Positions 14,350-20,965 of a stretch of 20,965 nucleotides of DNA are shown here, one piece after another. Under the pieces are notes generated by a model that saw nothing but the letters and a program-made list of their open reading frames with translations, did not search any database and had not been told where the DNA came from. The position numbers and the translations under genes were made by a program. This DNA is from Actinomycetes bacterium (lineage in GTDB: Bacteria > Actinomycetota > Actinomycetes > Mycobacteriales > Mycobacteriaceae), in assembly GCA_023415515.1 (NCBI GenBank), contig JAEZKH010000491.1:1-20965 (forward strand). Reading direction: 5' to 3'. Positions within the stretch are counted from its first letter, which is position 1; each line of letters opens with the position of its first letter.

Positions 14350-15237
14350 TTACGACGCCGGATCCGCCGCGCAGCGGAATCCGATGTGCGTGGTCGCGCT
14401 GTCCTGCGACTGCGGTGACCGCGCCGACGGACGGTACCGGTGGCAGTACTCCGGCGCGCACAGGTGTGATCCGCCCTTGAGCGCCTGGCTGGTCGACGGG
14501 TCGGCCTCGTCGGTGGCCGGGCAACACCCGCGGGCCGACGCGTCGAGTCGGTGATGGCCGGTGAACGGCGTCGTCGTCCATTCCCACACGTTGCCGATCA
14601 TGTCCACCAGCCCGTAACCGTTCGACGGGAATGTGCCGACGGGCGACGTCCCCGTCCACCCCAGCGCGCCGTCATTCCGATACGGGAAATGCCCCTGCCA
14701 CGTGTTGGCCATCAATCGACCGTTCGGCATCGGATCATCACCCCACGCGTAGACGGCGCTGCCACCACCGCGCGCCGCGTACTCCCACTCGGCCTCGCTC
14801 GGTAACCGCCGTCCCGCCCAACGCGCATATGCGGCCGCATCCGGATATGCGACCTGCACGACCGGGTGGTCGAGACGATCCGCGATTCCGCTGTCCGGCC
14901 CGAACGGATGCCGCCAGCACGCACCGGGCTGCCACCGCCACCACTGGCGCCAATCCCGCAAGTCCACCGGCCCCGCCGTCGGACGGAACACCAGCCCACC
15001 CGGCACCAGGTCGTGCGGGCTCGCTCCCGGGTACAGCGCTGGATCGAGGGCGCGCTCGGCGACGGTGACGTACCCGGTCTCGGCGACGAACTCGGCGTAC
15101 TGCGCGTTGGTCACCGGGTGGCGCTCGATCGCGAACGCGGCCACCTGGACGGTGTGGATGGGCGCCTCTTCGGGATAGAAGCTCGTCGACCCCATCCGGA
15201 AAGCTCCGCCCGGCAACTCGACGAGCTCAGTGCGCAT
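14350..15237 (-). CDS. formylglycine-generating enzyme (sulfatase-modifying factor)
   Basis: A 295-residue FGE/SUMF1 family enzyme that oxidises the active-site cysteine of sulfatases to C-alpha-formylglycine using O2 and copper. Typical motifs are FRMGSTSFYPEEAPIH (13-28), IERHPVTNAQYAEFV (37-51), HPVVQVAYPDAAAYARW, RLPSEAEWEYAARGG (144-158), GLVDMIGNVWEWT and the closing GGSHLCAPEYCHRYRPSAR, where Cys260 and Cys265 correspond to the copper-binding pair of aerobic FGEs. The length matches M. tuberculosis Rv0712 (about 299). I chose the ATG at 15237, which gives the family's usual start; a longer open frame to 15417 overlaps the lipoprotein gene and looks non-coding. It lies four bases after that gene and two genes after the Cys-type arylsulfatase that is its obvious client. 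Confidence 0.93.
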   Translation of the reverse strand: MRTELVELPGGAFRMGSTSFYPEEAPIHTVQVAAFAIERHPVTNAQYAEFVAETGYVTVAERALDPALYPGASPHDLVPGGLVFRPTAGPVDLRDWRQWWRWQPGACWRHPFGPDSGIADRLDHPVVQVAYPDAAAYARWAGRRLPSEAEWEYAARGGGSAVYAWGDDPMPNGRLMANTWQGHFPYRNDGALGWTGTSPVGTFPSNGYGLVDMIGNVWEWTTTPFTGHHRLDASARGCCPATDEADPSTSQALKGGSHLCAPEYCHRYRPSARSPQSQDSATTHIGFRCAADPAS

Positions 15238-15241
15238 GTCT

Positions 15242-15937
15242 TCAGGGTATTTCGACCGCGAAGTCGCCGATGAGCGTCGACGCGGCAGCGTCGAATCCGG
15301 CAGTCCCCGTGGGCGCCTGCACATGAACGGCCACCAGGTAGTCGTTCTCGTTCGTCCATACGTGCACGATGCGGTCGAGGAATTCGACCGATTGCTGGGG
15401 GGTGTCCGACCACGCACCCATCAACTTCTGGCCGCTGTAGCCGCACAGTTCGTCGGGCAGCACACTGACGCTGGAAACCGCCGACACCGCCATCACCTTG
15501 TTGGCGTAATCGGTGAATGCCGCCGCGGGCTCGAGCGTGGTCTGCGTGATCGCCACGGTCGCGAACATTCCGGCCGGACCCGACAGCTTCACTGTGGCGG
15601 CGTCGCCCGTGTCAGGTGTGCCGCCCCAGCCTGCGGGCAGCGCAAGGGTGATTCTCGGGGCGTTCGGATCGGCTACCGACACGGCCATCCTGGGCACGCG
15701 GTCAGGCTGAGGGCAGGTGACGGTGCCCGCCGGGATCGGGGTTCTGGTGGTCGACACGATCCCCGGTGCGGCGGGCATCGCATCCGCTGTCGTCGGCGAG
15801 GGCGACGGCGCGATGCTGGTCGACGTCGCGAGATCCTCGTTGCGGATCGCCACCCCCTCACCGGTGCGAACACACCCGGCGAGCAGCGGCGCGAGCAACC
15901 CGAGCAGGAGCAGCGCTGTCGATCCGAGCCGCGTCAC
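15242..15937 (-). CDS. lipoprotein, LpqN/LpqT-like, between arylsulfatase and FGE genes
   Basis: A 231-residue predicted lipoprotein anchored on the outer face of the membrane. The signal peptide is a single Arg, a leucine-rich helix and a clear lipobox LAGC with Cys22. A Ser/Thr/Pro linker (about 38-72) leads to a domain of roughly 150 residues whose TLALPAGW and late WTNENDYLVAVHVQAP strands resemble the mycobacterial LpqN/LpqT group; this family call is tentative. Cys75 and Cys165 could form a disulfide. The GTG at 15937 was chosen because it starts the signal peptide; it lies 10 bases after the arylsulfatase stop with GGTGGTG upstream. No enzymatic motif is seen. Its place between a sulfatase and its activator hints at binding of a lipid or a sulfated ligand, but that is inference. 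Confidence 0.82.
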   Translation of the reverse strand: MTRLGSTALLLLGLLAPLLAGCVRTGEGVAIRNEDLATSTSIAPSPSPTTADAMPAAPGIVSTTRTPIPAGTVTCPQPDRVPRMAVSVADPNAPRITLALPAGWGGTPDTGDAATVKLSGPAGMFATVAITQTTLEPAAAFTDYANKVMAVSAVSSVSVLPDELCGYSGQKLMGAWSDTPQQSVEFLDRIVHVWTNENDYLVAVHVQAPTGTAGFDAAASTLIGDFAVEIP

Positions 15938-15947
15938 CGCACCACCA

Positions 15948-18299
15948 TCAGTCCTTGGAGAACGCCAGCGCGAGTTCTTTCTCGACATCGAGGTAAGGCG
16001 CTCCCGACAGGTCGACGTCGACCTGCGCGATGGTGCCTCCGGTGAATTCATAGGGAGCTTTGAACGTACTCGACACGGCCGAGCCGGTGTTGCGCCCCAC
16101 GCTGATGGTGGCGCCGGCCAGCCCGAACGTTCCCGGGTGCGCCTTGACGTCGGACAGCTCGGCGACGGCCTCGCCGTCGATGTAGAGGGTGACGTCACCG
16201 AGGGGGGTGTGGCTGTTCTCGACAGTGCCGGTGCGGGCGTAGGCGGCCCCGAAGATGTGTCTGCCCAGCGGAACCGGATCGGGCGAGGACACCATCTGTT
16301 CTTCGTCACCCATGAAGTTGTAGACGTAGTGCAGCCGGCCGTCCTGGATGAACAGCACGTGACCGCCGTGGCCGCCACCGTGTTTGAACAACACGCCTTC
16401 GGCGCCGGTGGTGTCGATGGTGACCTCGGCGAGCACGGAGATCGACTGGCCGCGCGGTTCGGCGGCGGCGCCCATGCCGACCTCAGCGGCATGCGGATAG
16501 TAGGTGAAGCTCTTGCGCTCCCCTGTCAGATACGGGCGGAACCGCATCATCGTCTCGAGGATGTTGAGGTCGGCCAGCGGAAGGCCGTTGTACTTGGCGG
16601 CCTCGCTGAACCACAGCTTCTTCATCTCTTCGAGCTTGTCGGGATTCTCGGCGGCCAGATCGTGACATTGGCTGCGGTCGGCCTCGATGTGGTACAGCTC
16701 CCAGCGGTCCCGGTCGAAGTGTGACCAGCCTGCCGGGGTCGCCGCGTGCACGGTGTTGGCGAACCAACCCTTGTGCCAGATGCCGCGAGTGCCCAGCATG
16801 CCGTAGAACTGTGTCTCCTTGCCGGTGTCTGCATCCGGGTTATCAAGGGCCGCTTTGAAACTCACGCCGTCGAGGGGTTTCTGGGCGATCCCGGCGACCT
16901 CGCCGGGCGGGGTGATGCCAAGCAGGTCGTAGACCGTCGGGGTGACGTCGCTGACGTTGACGTAGTTGTCGCGCACCTCGCCGTGGGCCTTGATTCCGTT
17001 GGGCCAGCTGATGATCGCGGTGTCGGCGATGCCGCCCTCGTGCGAGGCATAGCGCTTGTAGAGCTTGTATGGCGTGTTGAACGCCATCGCCCAACCGATC
17101 GGATAATGCGGATAGGTGTCGGGTCCGCCGAGGTGGTCCAGGTAGCGCATGCTTTCCTCGACCGTGTCGATGTAGCCGTTGAAGAACTTCACCTCGTTGA
17201 CCGAACCGTTGGGGCCGCCCTCGCCGCTGGCGCCGTTGTCGGAGATCACCACGATGATCGTGTTGTCCAACTGCCCGGACTCTTCGAGGTAGTCGAGGAT
17301 CCGGCCGATTTGCTCGTCGGTGTAGGACAGGAACCCCGCGAAGACCTCTGCCATCCGGCAGAACAGGCGCTTCTCCTCGTCGTTGAGGGAGTCCCACGGG
17401 CGCACGGTGTCCTGCGGCGGCCACGGCTCGCCGTTGGGCCCGGTGACGTCCAGATACGGGTTCATCGGCGACAGTTCGGTGTCGGGCGGAACGACGCCCA
17501 ACTTCTTCTGGTTCTCCAGCACGATCTCGCGGTAGCGCTCGTAGCCCATGTCGAATCGGCCGCGGTACTTCTGCACCCACTCCTCGAACACATGGTGCGG
17601 CGCATGTCCCGCGCCGGGGCACACGTAGGAGAACCACGGCTTGTCGGGCGCGATCACCTTGGCGTCGCGGATGAACTCGATCGTCTTGTCCGCGAGATCC
17701 TTCGACAGGTGGTAGCCCTCCTCGGGCGTCGCAGGCGGAGAGACCTGGTGGTTGTCGTAGACGAGGTCGGGGTACCACTGGTCGGTCTCGCCGCCCATGA
17801 ACCCGTAGAACCGTTCGAAGCCCCGCGACAGCGGCCAATGACGCCTCGTGGCAGCAAGATTCGCCTCCTCCAGCGGGGTCAGATGCCACTTGCCGACGCA
17901 GTAGGTGTTCCAGCCTCGCTCGTTGAGCACCTCCGACACCAAGGCGGTGTCGGCCGGAATTCGGCCGTTGCAGTTCGGAAACCCGTCGGTGAACTCCTCG
18001 ATGGTGGCCATGCCGACGGTGGTGGCGTTGCGTCCGGTCAGCAGCGACGCACGCGTCGGCGAACACAGCGCCGTCGTGTGGAACTGAGTCAGCCGCACGC
18101 CTCGCTCAGCGATGCGGCTCATCGTCGGCATCTCGACCAGACCACCGAAGCAGTCCCACGTGGCGATGCCCGTGTCATCCCAGACGAGGTAGAGAACGTT
18201 GGGTGAGCCTTCCGGCGCAGTCGGCGCGGCGTAAGGACCCCAATCCGGCTCGGAGTCGCGGATGTCAAGCTCGATTTTGCCGTTGAATTCGGTTGCCAT
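15948..18299 (-). CDS. atsA: Cys-type arylsulfatase
   Basis: A 783-residue sulfatase that hydrolyses sulfate esters to yield inorganic sulfate, close in length to AtsA (Rv0711, 787 residues) of M. tuberculosis. The active-site motif CSPTRASLLTGR starts at Cys79, the residue to be converted to formylglycine, and Arg83 completes it. Metal and sulfate ligands are visible as Asp41-Asp42 in VWDDTG, GKWHL (136-140), GHAPHH (231-236) and SDNG (353-356). The last 160 or so residues form a beta-rich jelly-roll/lectin-like domain (GRHIFGAAYARTGTV, LYIDGEAVAEL). No signal peptide is apparent, so the location is probably cytoplasmic. The ATG at 18299 follows a TGAGGCGG site and gives the conserved-looking MATEFNGKIELDIRDSEPDW start; the open frame extends further but is Arg-rich and non-coding. 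It leads an operon with the lipoprotein and FGE. Confidence 0.95.
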   Translation of the reverse strand: MATEFNGKIELDIRDSEPDWGPYAAPTAPEGSPNVLYLVWDDTGIATWDCFGGLVEMPTMSRIAERGVRLTQFHTTALCSPTRASLLTGRNATTVGMATIEEFTDGFPNCNGRIPADTALVSEVLNERGWNTYCVGKWHLTPLEEANLAATRRHWPLSRGFERFYGFMGGETDQWYPDLVYDNHQVSPPATPEEGYHLSKDLADKTIEFIRDAKVIAPDKPWFSYVCPGAGHAPHHVFEEWVQKYRGRFDMGYERYREIVLENQKKLGVVPPDTELSPMNPYLDVTGPNGEPWPPQDTVRPWDSLNDEEKRLFCRMAEVFAGFLSYTDEQIGRILDYLEESGQLDNTIIVVISDNGASGEGGPNGSVNEVKFFNGYIDTVEESMRYLDHLGGPDTYPHYPIGWAMAFNTPYKLYKRYASHEGGIADTAIISWPNGIKAHGEVRDNYVNVSDVTPTVYDLLGITPPGEVAGIAQKPLDGVSFKAALDNPDADTGKETQFYGMLGTRGIWHKGWFANTVHAATPAGWSHFDRDRWELYHIEADRSQCHDLAAENPDKLEEMKKLWFSEAAKYNGLPLADLNILETMMRFRPYLTGERKSFTYYPHAAEVGMGAAAEPRGQSISVLAEVTIDTTGAEGVLFKHGGGHGGHVLFIQDGRLHYVYNFMGDEEQMVSSPDPVPLGRHIFGAAYARTGTVENSHTPLGDVTLYIDGEAVAELSDVKAHPGTFGLAGATISVGRNTGSAVSSTFKAPYEFTGGTIAQVDVDLSGAPYLDVEKELALAFSKD

Positions 18300-18353
18300 G
18301 GCCGCCTCAGGTAGGTATGTGCGTTGCCGCCTAGTCCCCAACGGCCCGGAGAC

Positions 18354-18368
18354 TACACGGCGCGTGTA
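18354..18368. promoter_or_regulatory. palindrome TACACG-GCG-CGTGTA in the atsA-zwf divergent region
   Basis: Perfect 6-bp arms with a 3-base centre lie 55 bases before the arylsulfatase ATG and about 120 before zwf. On the - strand it overlaps TAGTCT (18355-18350), a plausible arylsulfatase -10 hexamer, so a protein bound here would control that promoter and perhaps zwf. A near-consensus -35 (TTGACG, 18385-18390) faces zwf, but no matching -10 was found. The rest of the 190-base gap shows only GC-rich sequence. Confidence 0.45.
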
Positions 18369-18489
18369 TTCGTTTGCTGAGAAATTGACGGCCGTGTCGG
18401 CGCCGGCGCGCCGCGATTGGCCGGTGCCCATTTCGGGTAACGCGGACTTGTCTGGCCTGTGACGGCACGAAGGCGAAGGGCGGGAAGCC

Positions 18490-20034
18490 GTGCACGAAGG
18501 TTCCGGCGGTGGAAACATGCCGAAGGTGACGTCAAGCAATCCGCAGACGATCTCCTATCCGGCGATGGGTGCACGCCCGCATCGCCACGACGATCGCTCG
18601 GTAGATCCACACGTTGTCGTGCTGTTCGGAGCGACGGGCGATCTCGCCAGGCGGAAGTTGATTCCGGGCCTGGCCTATCTGGATCAATCCGAGTTGGCTC
18701 CCCACATCGAGATCGTCGCGACCTCGTTGGAGGACATCTCCCGCGACGACTTCCTCGACGTCGCGAAGTCCGCGATCGACGACTTCGGTACACACAAGCT
18801 CTCCAAGGACGAGTGGGAGCGGTTCGCCGAAACGGTGACCTACGTACCCCAGGGCGCCGGAGCGGAGGCACTCGCCGAAGCGGTGCAGAAGGCCGAGGAG
18901 AAGTTGGGGCCCGACGTGCGCAGGCTGCACTATCTGTCGGTTCCTCCGAAAGCCGCACGGGCGGTGATCACGATGCTGAGCGACGCGAAACTGGTCGAGC
19001 GCTCGCGTGTGGTCATGGAGAAGCCGTTCGGCACCGATCTGGCCAGCGCCGTGGAACTCAACAACTTTGTGCACGAGACGTTCGACGAGACGCAGATCTT
19101 CCGGATCGATCACTTCCTGGGAAAGGAGGCGGCTCAGAACATCCTCGCATTCCGGTTCGCCAACGGCCTGTTCGAGCCAATCTGGAATCGCAACTTCATC
19201 GATCACATCCAGATCGACATCCCCGAGACGCTGGGTCTCGACGAACGCGCCAACTTCTACGAGAGCACCGGCGCGTACAAGGACATGGTGGTCACTCATC
19301 TGTTCCAGGTGATGGCGTTCGTGGTGATGGAACCGCCGACGGCACTGGAGCCGCGCGCGATCAGCGAAGAGAAGAACAAGGTGTTTCGGTCCATGATGCC
19401 CGTCAAATGCGAAGACGTGGTGCGCGGCCAGTTCACCGGCTATCGCGAATTAGAGGGTGTGGCAAGGGATTCCGACACCGAAACGTTCATAGCGCTCAAG
19501 GTCGGCATCGACAACTGGCGGTGGGCCGGGGTTCCGATCTACCTGCGCACGGGTAAGCGCATGGCCGAGGGTATGCGCATCATCTCGATCGCGTTCAAGG
19601 AGGCGCCGCGCTCGATGTTCCCGCCGGGTTCGGGTGTCGGCGCACAGGGACCCGACCACCTCACGTTCGACCTGGCCGACAACTCGAAAGTGTCGTTGTC
19701 CTTCTACGGCAAACGGCCGGGGCCCGGCATGAAGCTCGACAAGCTGTCGATGCAGTTCTCGGCGCAGGAGATCGACTCGTCCGACGATGTGCTCGAGGCG
19801 TACGAGCGGCTGATTCTCGATGCGATGCGCGGCGACCACACGCTGTTCACCACCGCCGAGGGCATCGAGTCGCTGTGGGAACGATCCGAGGACCTGCTGA
19901 ACGACCCGCCGCCTGCCAAGCCCTACCCGCAAGGTACCTGGGGCCCCAACGCAATTCACCAGTTGATCGGGCCCAACGCGTGGCGGTTACCGTTCGAACG
20001 GGCGTGGCGCGAGCGCAAACACGAGGACTACTGA
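18490..20034 (+). CDS. zwf: glucose-6-phosphate 1-dehydrogenase (divergent paralogue)
   Basis: A 514-residue NAD(P)-dependent glucose-6-phosphate dehydrogenase, first step of the oxidative pentose phosphate pathway. It shows the coenzyme motif FGATGDLARRKL (46-57), EKPFGTDLASA (177-187), the signature RIDHFLGKE (205-213) with catalytic His208, RWAGVPIYLRTGKRM, and PYPQGTWGP near the end. The N-terminal 40 residues are a poorly conserved extension. The second active-site histidine region reads YKDMVVTHLFQV (His270), where most family members have QNHL. Start is uncertain: GTG at 18490 follows GAAGGGCGGGAAG, while ATG at 18517 gives 505 residues. It is divergent from the arylsulfatase and convergent with rpsQ, interrupting the S10-spc neighbourhood. 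Mycobacteria usually carry other zwf genes near opcA or gnd, so this may be an extra copy. Confidence 0.9.
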   Translation: MHEGSGGGNMPKVTSSNPQTISYPAMGARPHRHDDRSVDPHVVVLFGATGDLARRKLIPGLAYLDQSELAPHIEIVATSLEDISRDDFLDVAKSAIDDFGTHKLSKDEWERFAETVTYVPQGAGAEALAEAVQKAEEKLGPDVRRLHYLSVPPKAARAVITMLSDAKLVERSRVVMEKPFGTDLASAVELNNFVHETFDETQIFRIDHFLGKEAAQNILAFRFANGLFEPIWNRNFIDHIQIDIPETLGLDERANFYESTGAYKDMVVTHLFQVMAFVVMEPPTALEPRAISEEKNKVFRSMMPVKCEDVVRGQFTGYRELEGVARDSDTETFIALKVGIDNWRWAGVPIYLRTGKRMAEGMRIISIAFKEAPRSMFPPGSGVGAQGPDHLTFDLADNSKVSLSFYGKRPGPGMKLDKLSMQFSAQEIDSSDDVLEAYERLILDAMRGDHTLFTTAEGIESLWERSEDLLNDPPPAKPYPQGTWGPNAIHQLIGPNAWRLPFERAWRERKHEDY

Positions 20035-20140
20035 GGCGGCCACGGTGGGCGGCTCCACCCGCCGACACCCGGGTGCGCCCCGGCAACGCCTGCCCAGCTT
20101 GTGGCGAACCTCAGCACTCAGCACTCGAGCAATACGACAA

Positions 20141-20168
20141 TCCCCCGCACGCTCAGCGTGGCGGGGGA
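20141..20168 (-). terminator. strong hairpin terminator between rpsQ and zwf
   Basis: TCCCCCG-CACG and CGTG-CGGGGGA pair almost perfectly, with one bulged G and a CTCAG loop. On the - strand the hairpin starts 23 bases after the rpsQ stop and is followed by a moderately T-rich tail (ATTGTCGTATTG), so it best fits the end of the S10 operon. It could also stop zwf transcripts from the other side, though no U-tract exists there. Confidence 0.75.
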
Positions 20169-20191
20169 CCGTTGCGGTTGCGCAGCGAGTG

Positions 20192-20494
20192 CTACTTGGC
20201 CTTTTCGAGGATCTCGACGAGGCGCCAGCGCTTGGTCGCCGACAGCGGACGGGTCTCCATCAGCGACACGCGGTCGCCGATGCCTGCGATGCCGTTCTCG
20301 TCGTGTGCCTTCACCTTGGTGGTGGTGCGGATGATCTTGCCGTAGAGCGGGTGCTTCACCCGGTCCTCGAGCTCGACCACAATGGTTTTCTGCATCTTGT
20401 CGCTCACCACGTAGCCGATGCGCGTCTTGCGACGGTTGCGCGGCTTCTCGGTGCGCGGGGTGTATGCAGGACCCTTGGTTGCCTTCTCTGCCAT
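20192..20494 (-). CDS. rpsQ: 30S ribosomal protein S17
   Basis: A 100-residue S17, a primary 16S rRNA-binding protein with an OB fold. The RIGYVVSDKMQKTIVVELED strand pair (25-44), HPLYGKIIRTTTKVKAHDE and the IGDRVSLMETRPLSATKRWR region are conserved. A basic N-terminal extension of about 20 residues is typical of mycobacteria. Its ATG overlaps the rpmC stop by one base (TAATG). It is the last S10-operon gene here, followed by the hairpin at 20141-20168. Confidence 0.98.
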   Translation of the reverse strand: MAEKATKGPAYTPRTEKPRNRRKTRIGYVVSDKMQKTIVVELEDRVKHPLYGKIIRTTTKVKAHDENGIAGIGDRVSLMETRPLSATKRWRLVEILEKAK

Positions 20495-20727
20495 TACGAT
20501 TCCTCACCAACGGGTCCGGAAGCCAGACCCAGTTCACGTTCGCGCAGGATGGTGTACACGCGCGCGATCTCCTGTCGCACGGTGCGCAGCCTGCGATTGT
20601 TCGCCAACTGACCGGTCGCCATCTGGAAGCGAAGGTTGAACAACTCTTCCTTGGACTCCCGCAGCTTGTCGGCCAACTCGTCGTCGGTCAGCTCGCGCAG
20701 TTCGCCCGGCGTCACTCCCACTGCCAT
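20494..20727 (-). CDS. rpmC: 50S ribosomal protein L29
   Basis: A 77-residue L29, near the tunnel exit where it helps dock trigger factor and targeting factors. The two-helix hairpin ELRELTDDELADKLRESKEE then LFNLRFQMATGQLANNRRLR is diagnostic. The ATG at 20727 overlaps the rplP stop by one base; the open frame extends upstream over rplP but that part is not coding. The C-terminal tail (GLASGPVGEES) is an acidic actinobacterial extension. Confidence 0.97.
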   Translation of the reverse strand: MAVGVTPGELRELTDDELADKLRESKEELFNLRFQMATGQLANNRRLRTVRQEIARVYTILRERELGLASGPVGEES

Positions 20728-20965
20728 CAGAACTGCTCCTCTCGGGTAACGATGCGTGCCTTGATCGGCAGCTTGTGGATCGCGCGGGTGAGTGCCGCCC
20801 TGGCGATCCCCTCGTCGGGGTAGCTCAGTTCGAACAGCACCCGGCCCGGCTTCACGTTGGCCACCCACCACTCCGGCGAGCCCTTACCCGAACCCATGCG
20901 GGTCTCGGCGGGCTTCTTGGTCAGCGGGCGGTCCGGGAAGATGTTGATCCACACCTTGCCGCCAC
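20727..20965 (-). CDS. rplP: 50S ribosomal protein L16 (5' partial)
   Basis: The C-terminal 78 or so residues of L16, which normally has about 138; the rest lies beyond the window edge. GKVWINIFPDRPLTKKPAE, RMGSGKGSPEWWVANVKPGR and the closing HKLPIKARIVTREE are characteristic. L16 helps place the aminoacyl tRNA in the A site and organises the peptidyl transferase centre. The frame stays open to 20965, so apparent starts inside it are not real. The stop overlaps the rpmC ATG by one base. Confidence 0.97.
   Translation of the reverse strand, partial: GGKVWINIFPDRPLTKKPAETRMGSGKGSPEWWVANVKPGRVLFELSYPDEGIARAALTRAIHKLPIKARIVTREEQF

Noticed and set aside
15238..15417. Upstream extension of the FGE gene to 15417
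   Set aside because: It overlaps the lipoprotein gene in another frame and is not similar to the start of FGE proteins; MRTELVELPGGAFRMGS is the natural start.
16746..18206. A 486-codon open frame on the + strand opposite the arylsulfatase
   Set aside because: Val/Asp/Arg-rich composition with no domain, opposite a gene whose sulfatase motifs are complete.
18385..18390. TTGACG as a -35 element for zwf
   Set aside because: Near-perfect hexamer, but nothing resembling TANNNT occurs 16-19 bases downstream, so no promoter is claimed.
18300..18539. Upstream extension of the arylsulfatase to 18539
   Set aside because: The added residues are low-quality and cross the divergent promoter region and zwf start; the ATG at 18299 has a ribosome binding site and gives the length known for AtsA.
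20109..20125. Short tandem CTCAGCA-like repeat near the rpsQ terminator
   Set aside because: Only two copies of about 7 bases in non-coding sequence; too short to be called a meaningful repeat.

Overview
The window looks like high-GC actinobacterial chromosome, most probably a mycobacterium of the fast-growing/environmental kind. The evidence is the S10/spc ribosomal protein clusters with mycobacterial-type sequences (Arg/Gly-rich S5 N-terminus, zinc-type S14), an arylsulfatase plus formylglycine-generating enzyme placed between the two clusters as in Mycobacterium tuberculosis, sppA close to rplO, and many GTG and probably leaderless starts. Species cannot be named from sequence reading alone.

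Region 1 (3-4530, + strand) is a catabolic/uptake block: a class III aminotransferase cut by the window edge, a YtcJ-like amidohydrolase, a small two-helix DUF3311-type membrane protein and a sodium:solute symporter. The last three are translationally coupled (ATG/GTG overlapping stops). Together they could import and degrade an amide or amine compound, but the substrate is not visible. An MHS-family MFS transporter (4534-5931, - strand) converges on the symporter with only 3 bases between stops; its leader has a good promoter and palindromes.

Region 2 (6103-9829): sppA (-) and an LLM-type flavin oxidoreductase (+) are divergent, followed by a Tat-exported lipoprotein amidase (+). All three have a -10-like hexamer 6-7 bases from a start codon, suggesting leaderless transcripts. 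The oxidoreductase and amidase lie between rplO and sppA.

Region 3 (9841-14245, - strand) is the spc ribosomal operon in order rplN-rplX-rplE-rpsN-rpsH-rplF-rplR-rpsE-rpmD-rplO, with a recognisable promoter (TTGGTT-17-TAGAAT) and a leader of about 124 nt. No secY, adk or map follows rplO.

Region 4 (14276-18299, - strand) is a sulfatase module: Cys-type arylsulfatase, a small lipoprotein of LpqN-like appearance, and the copper-type formylglycine-generating enzyme that should activate the sulfatase. It ends in an 11-bp inverted repeat. A glucose-6-phosphate dehydrogenase paralogue (18490-20034, + strand) is divergent from it, with a palindrome in the shared promoter region.

Region 5 (20141-20965, - strand) is the end of the S10 operon: rplP (partial), rpmC and rpsQ, overlapping by single bases and closed by a strong hairpin that faces zwf.

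No CRISPR array, tRNA, rRNA, insertion sequence or phage gene was seen, and no gap exceeds 300 bases. I see no convincing wholly new system. The best candidates for follow-up are the lipoprotein inside the sulfatase/FGE operon, the divergent G6PD with an altered active-site neighbourhood, and the regulatory palindromes.
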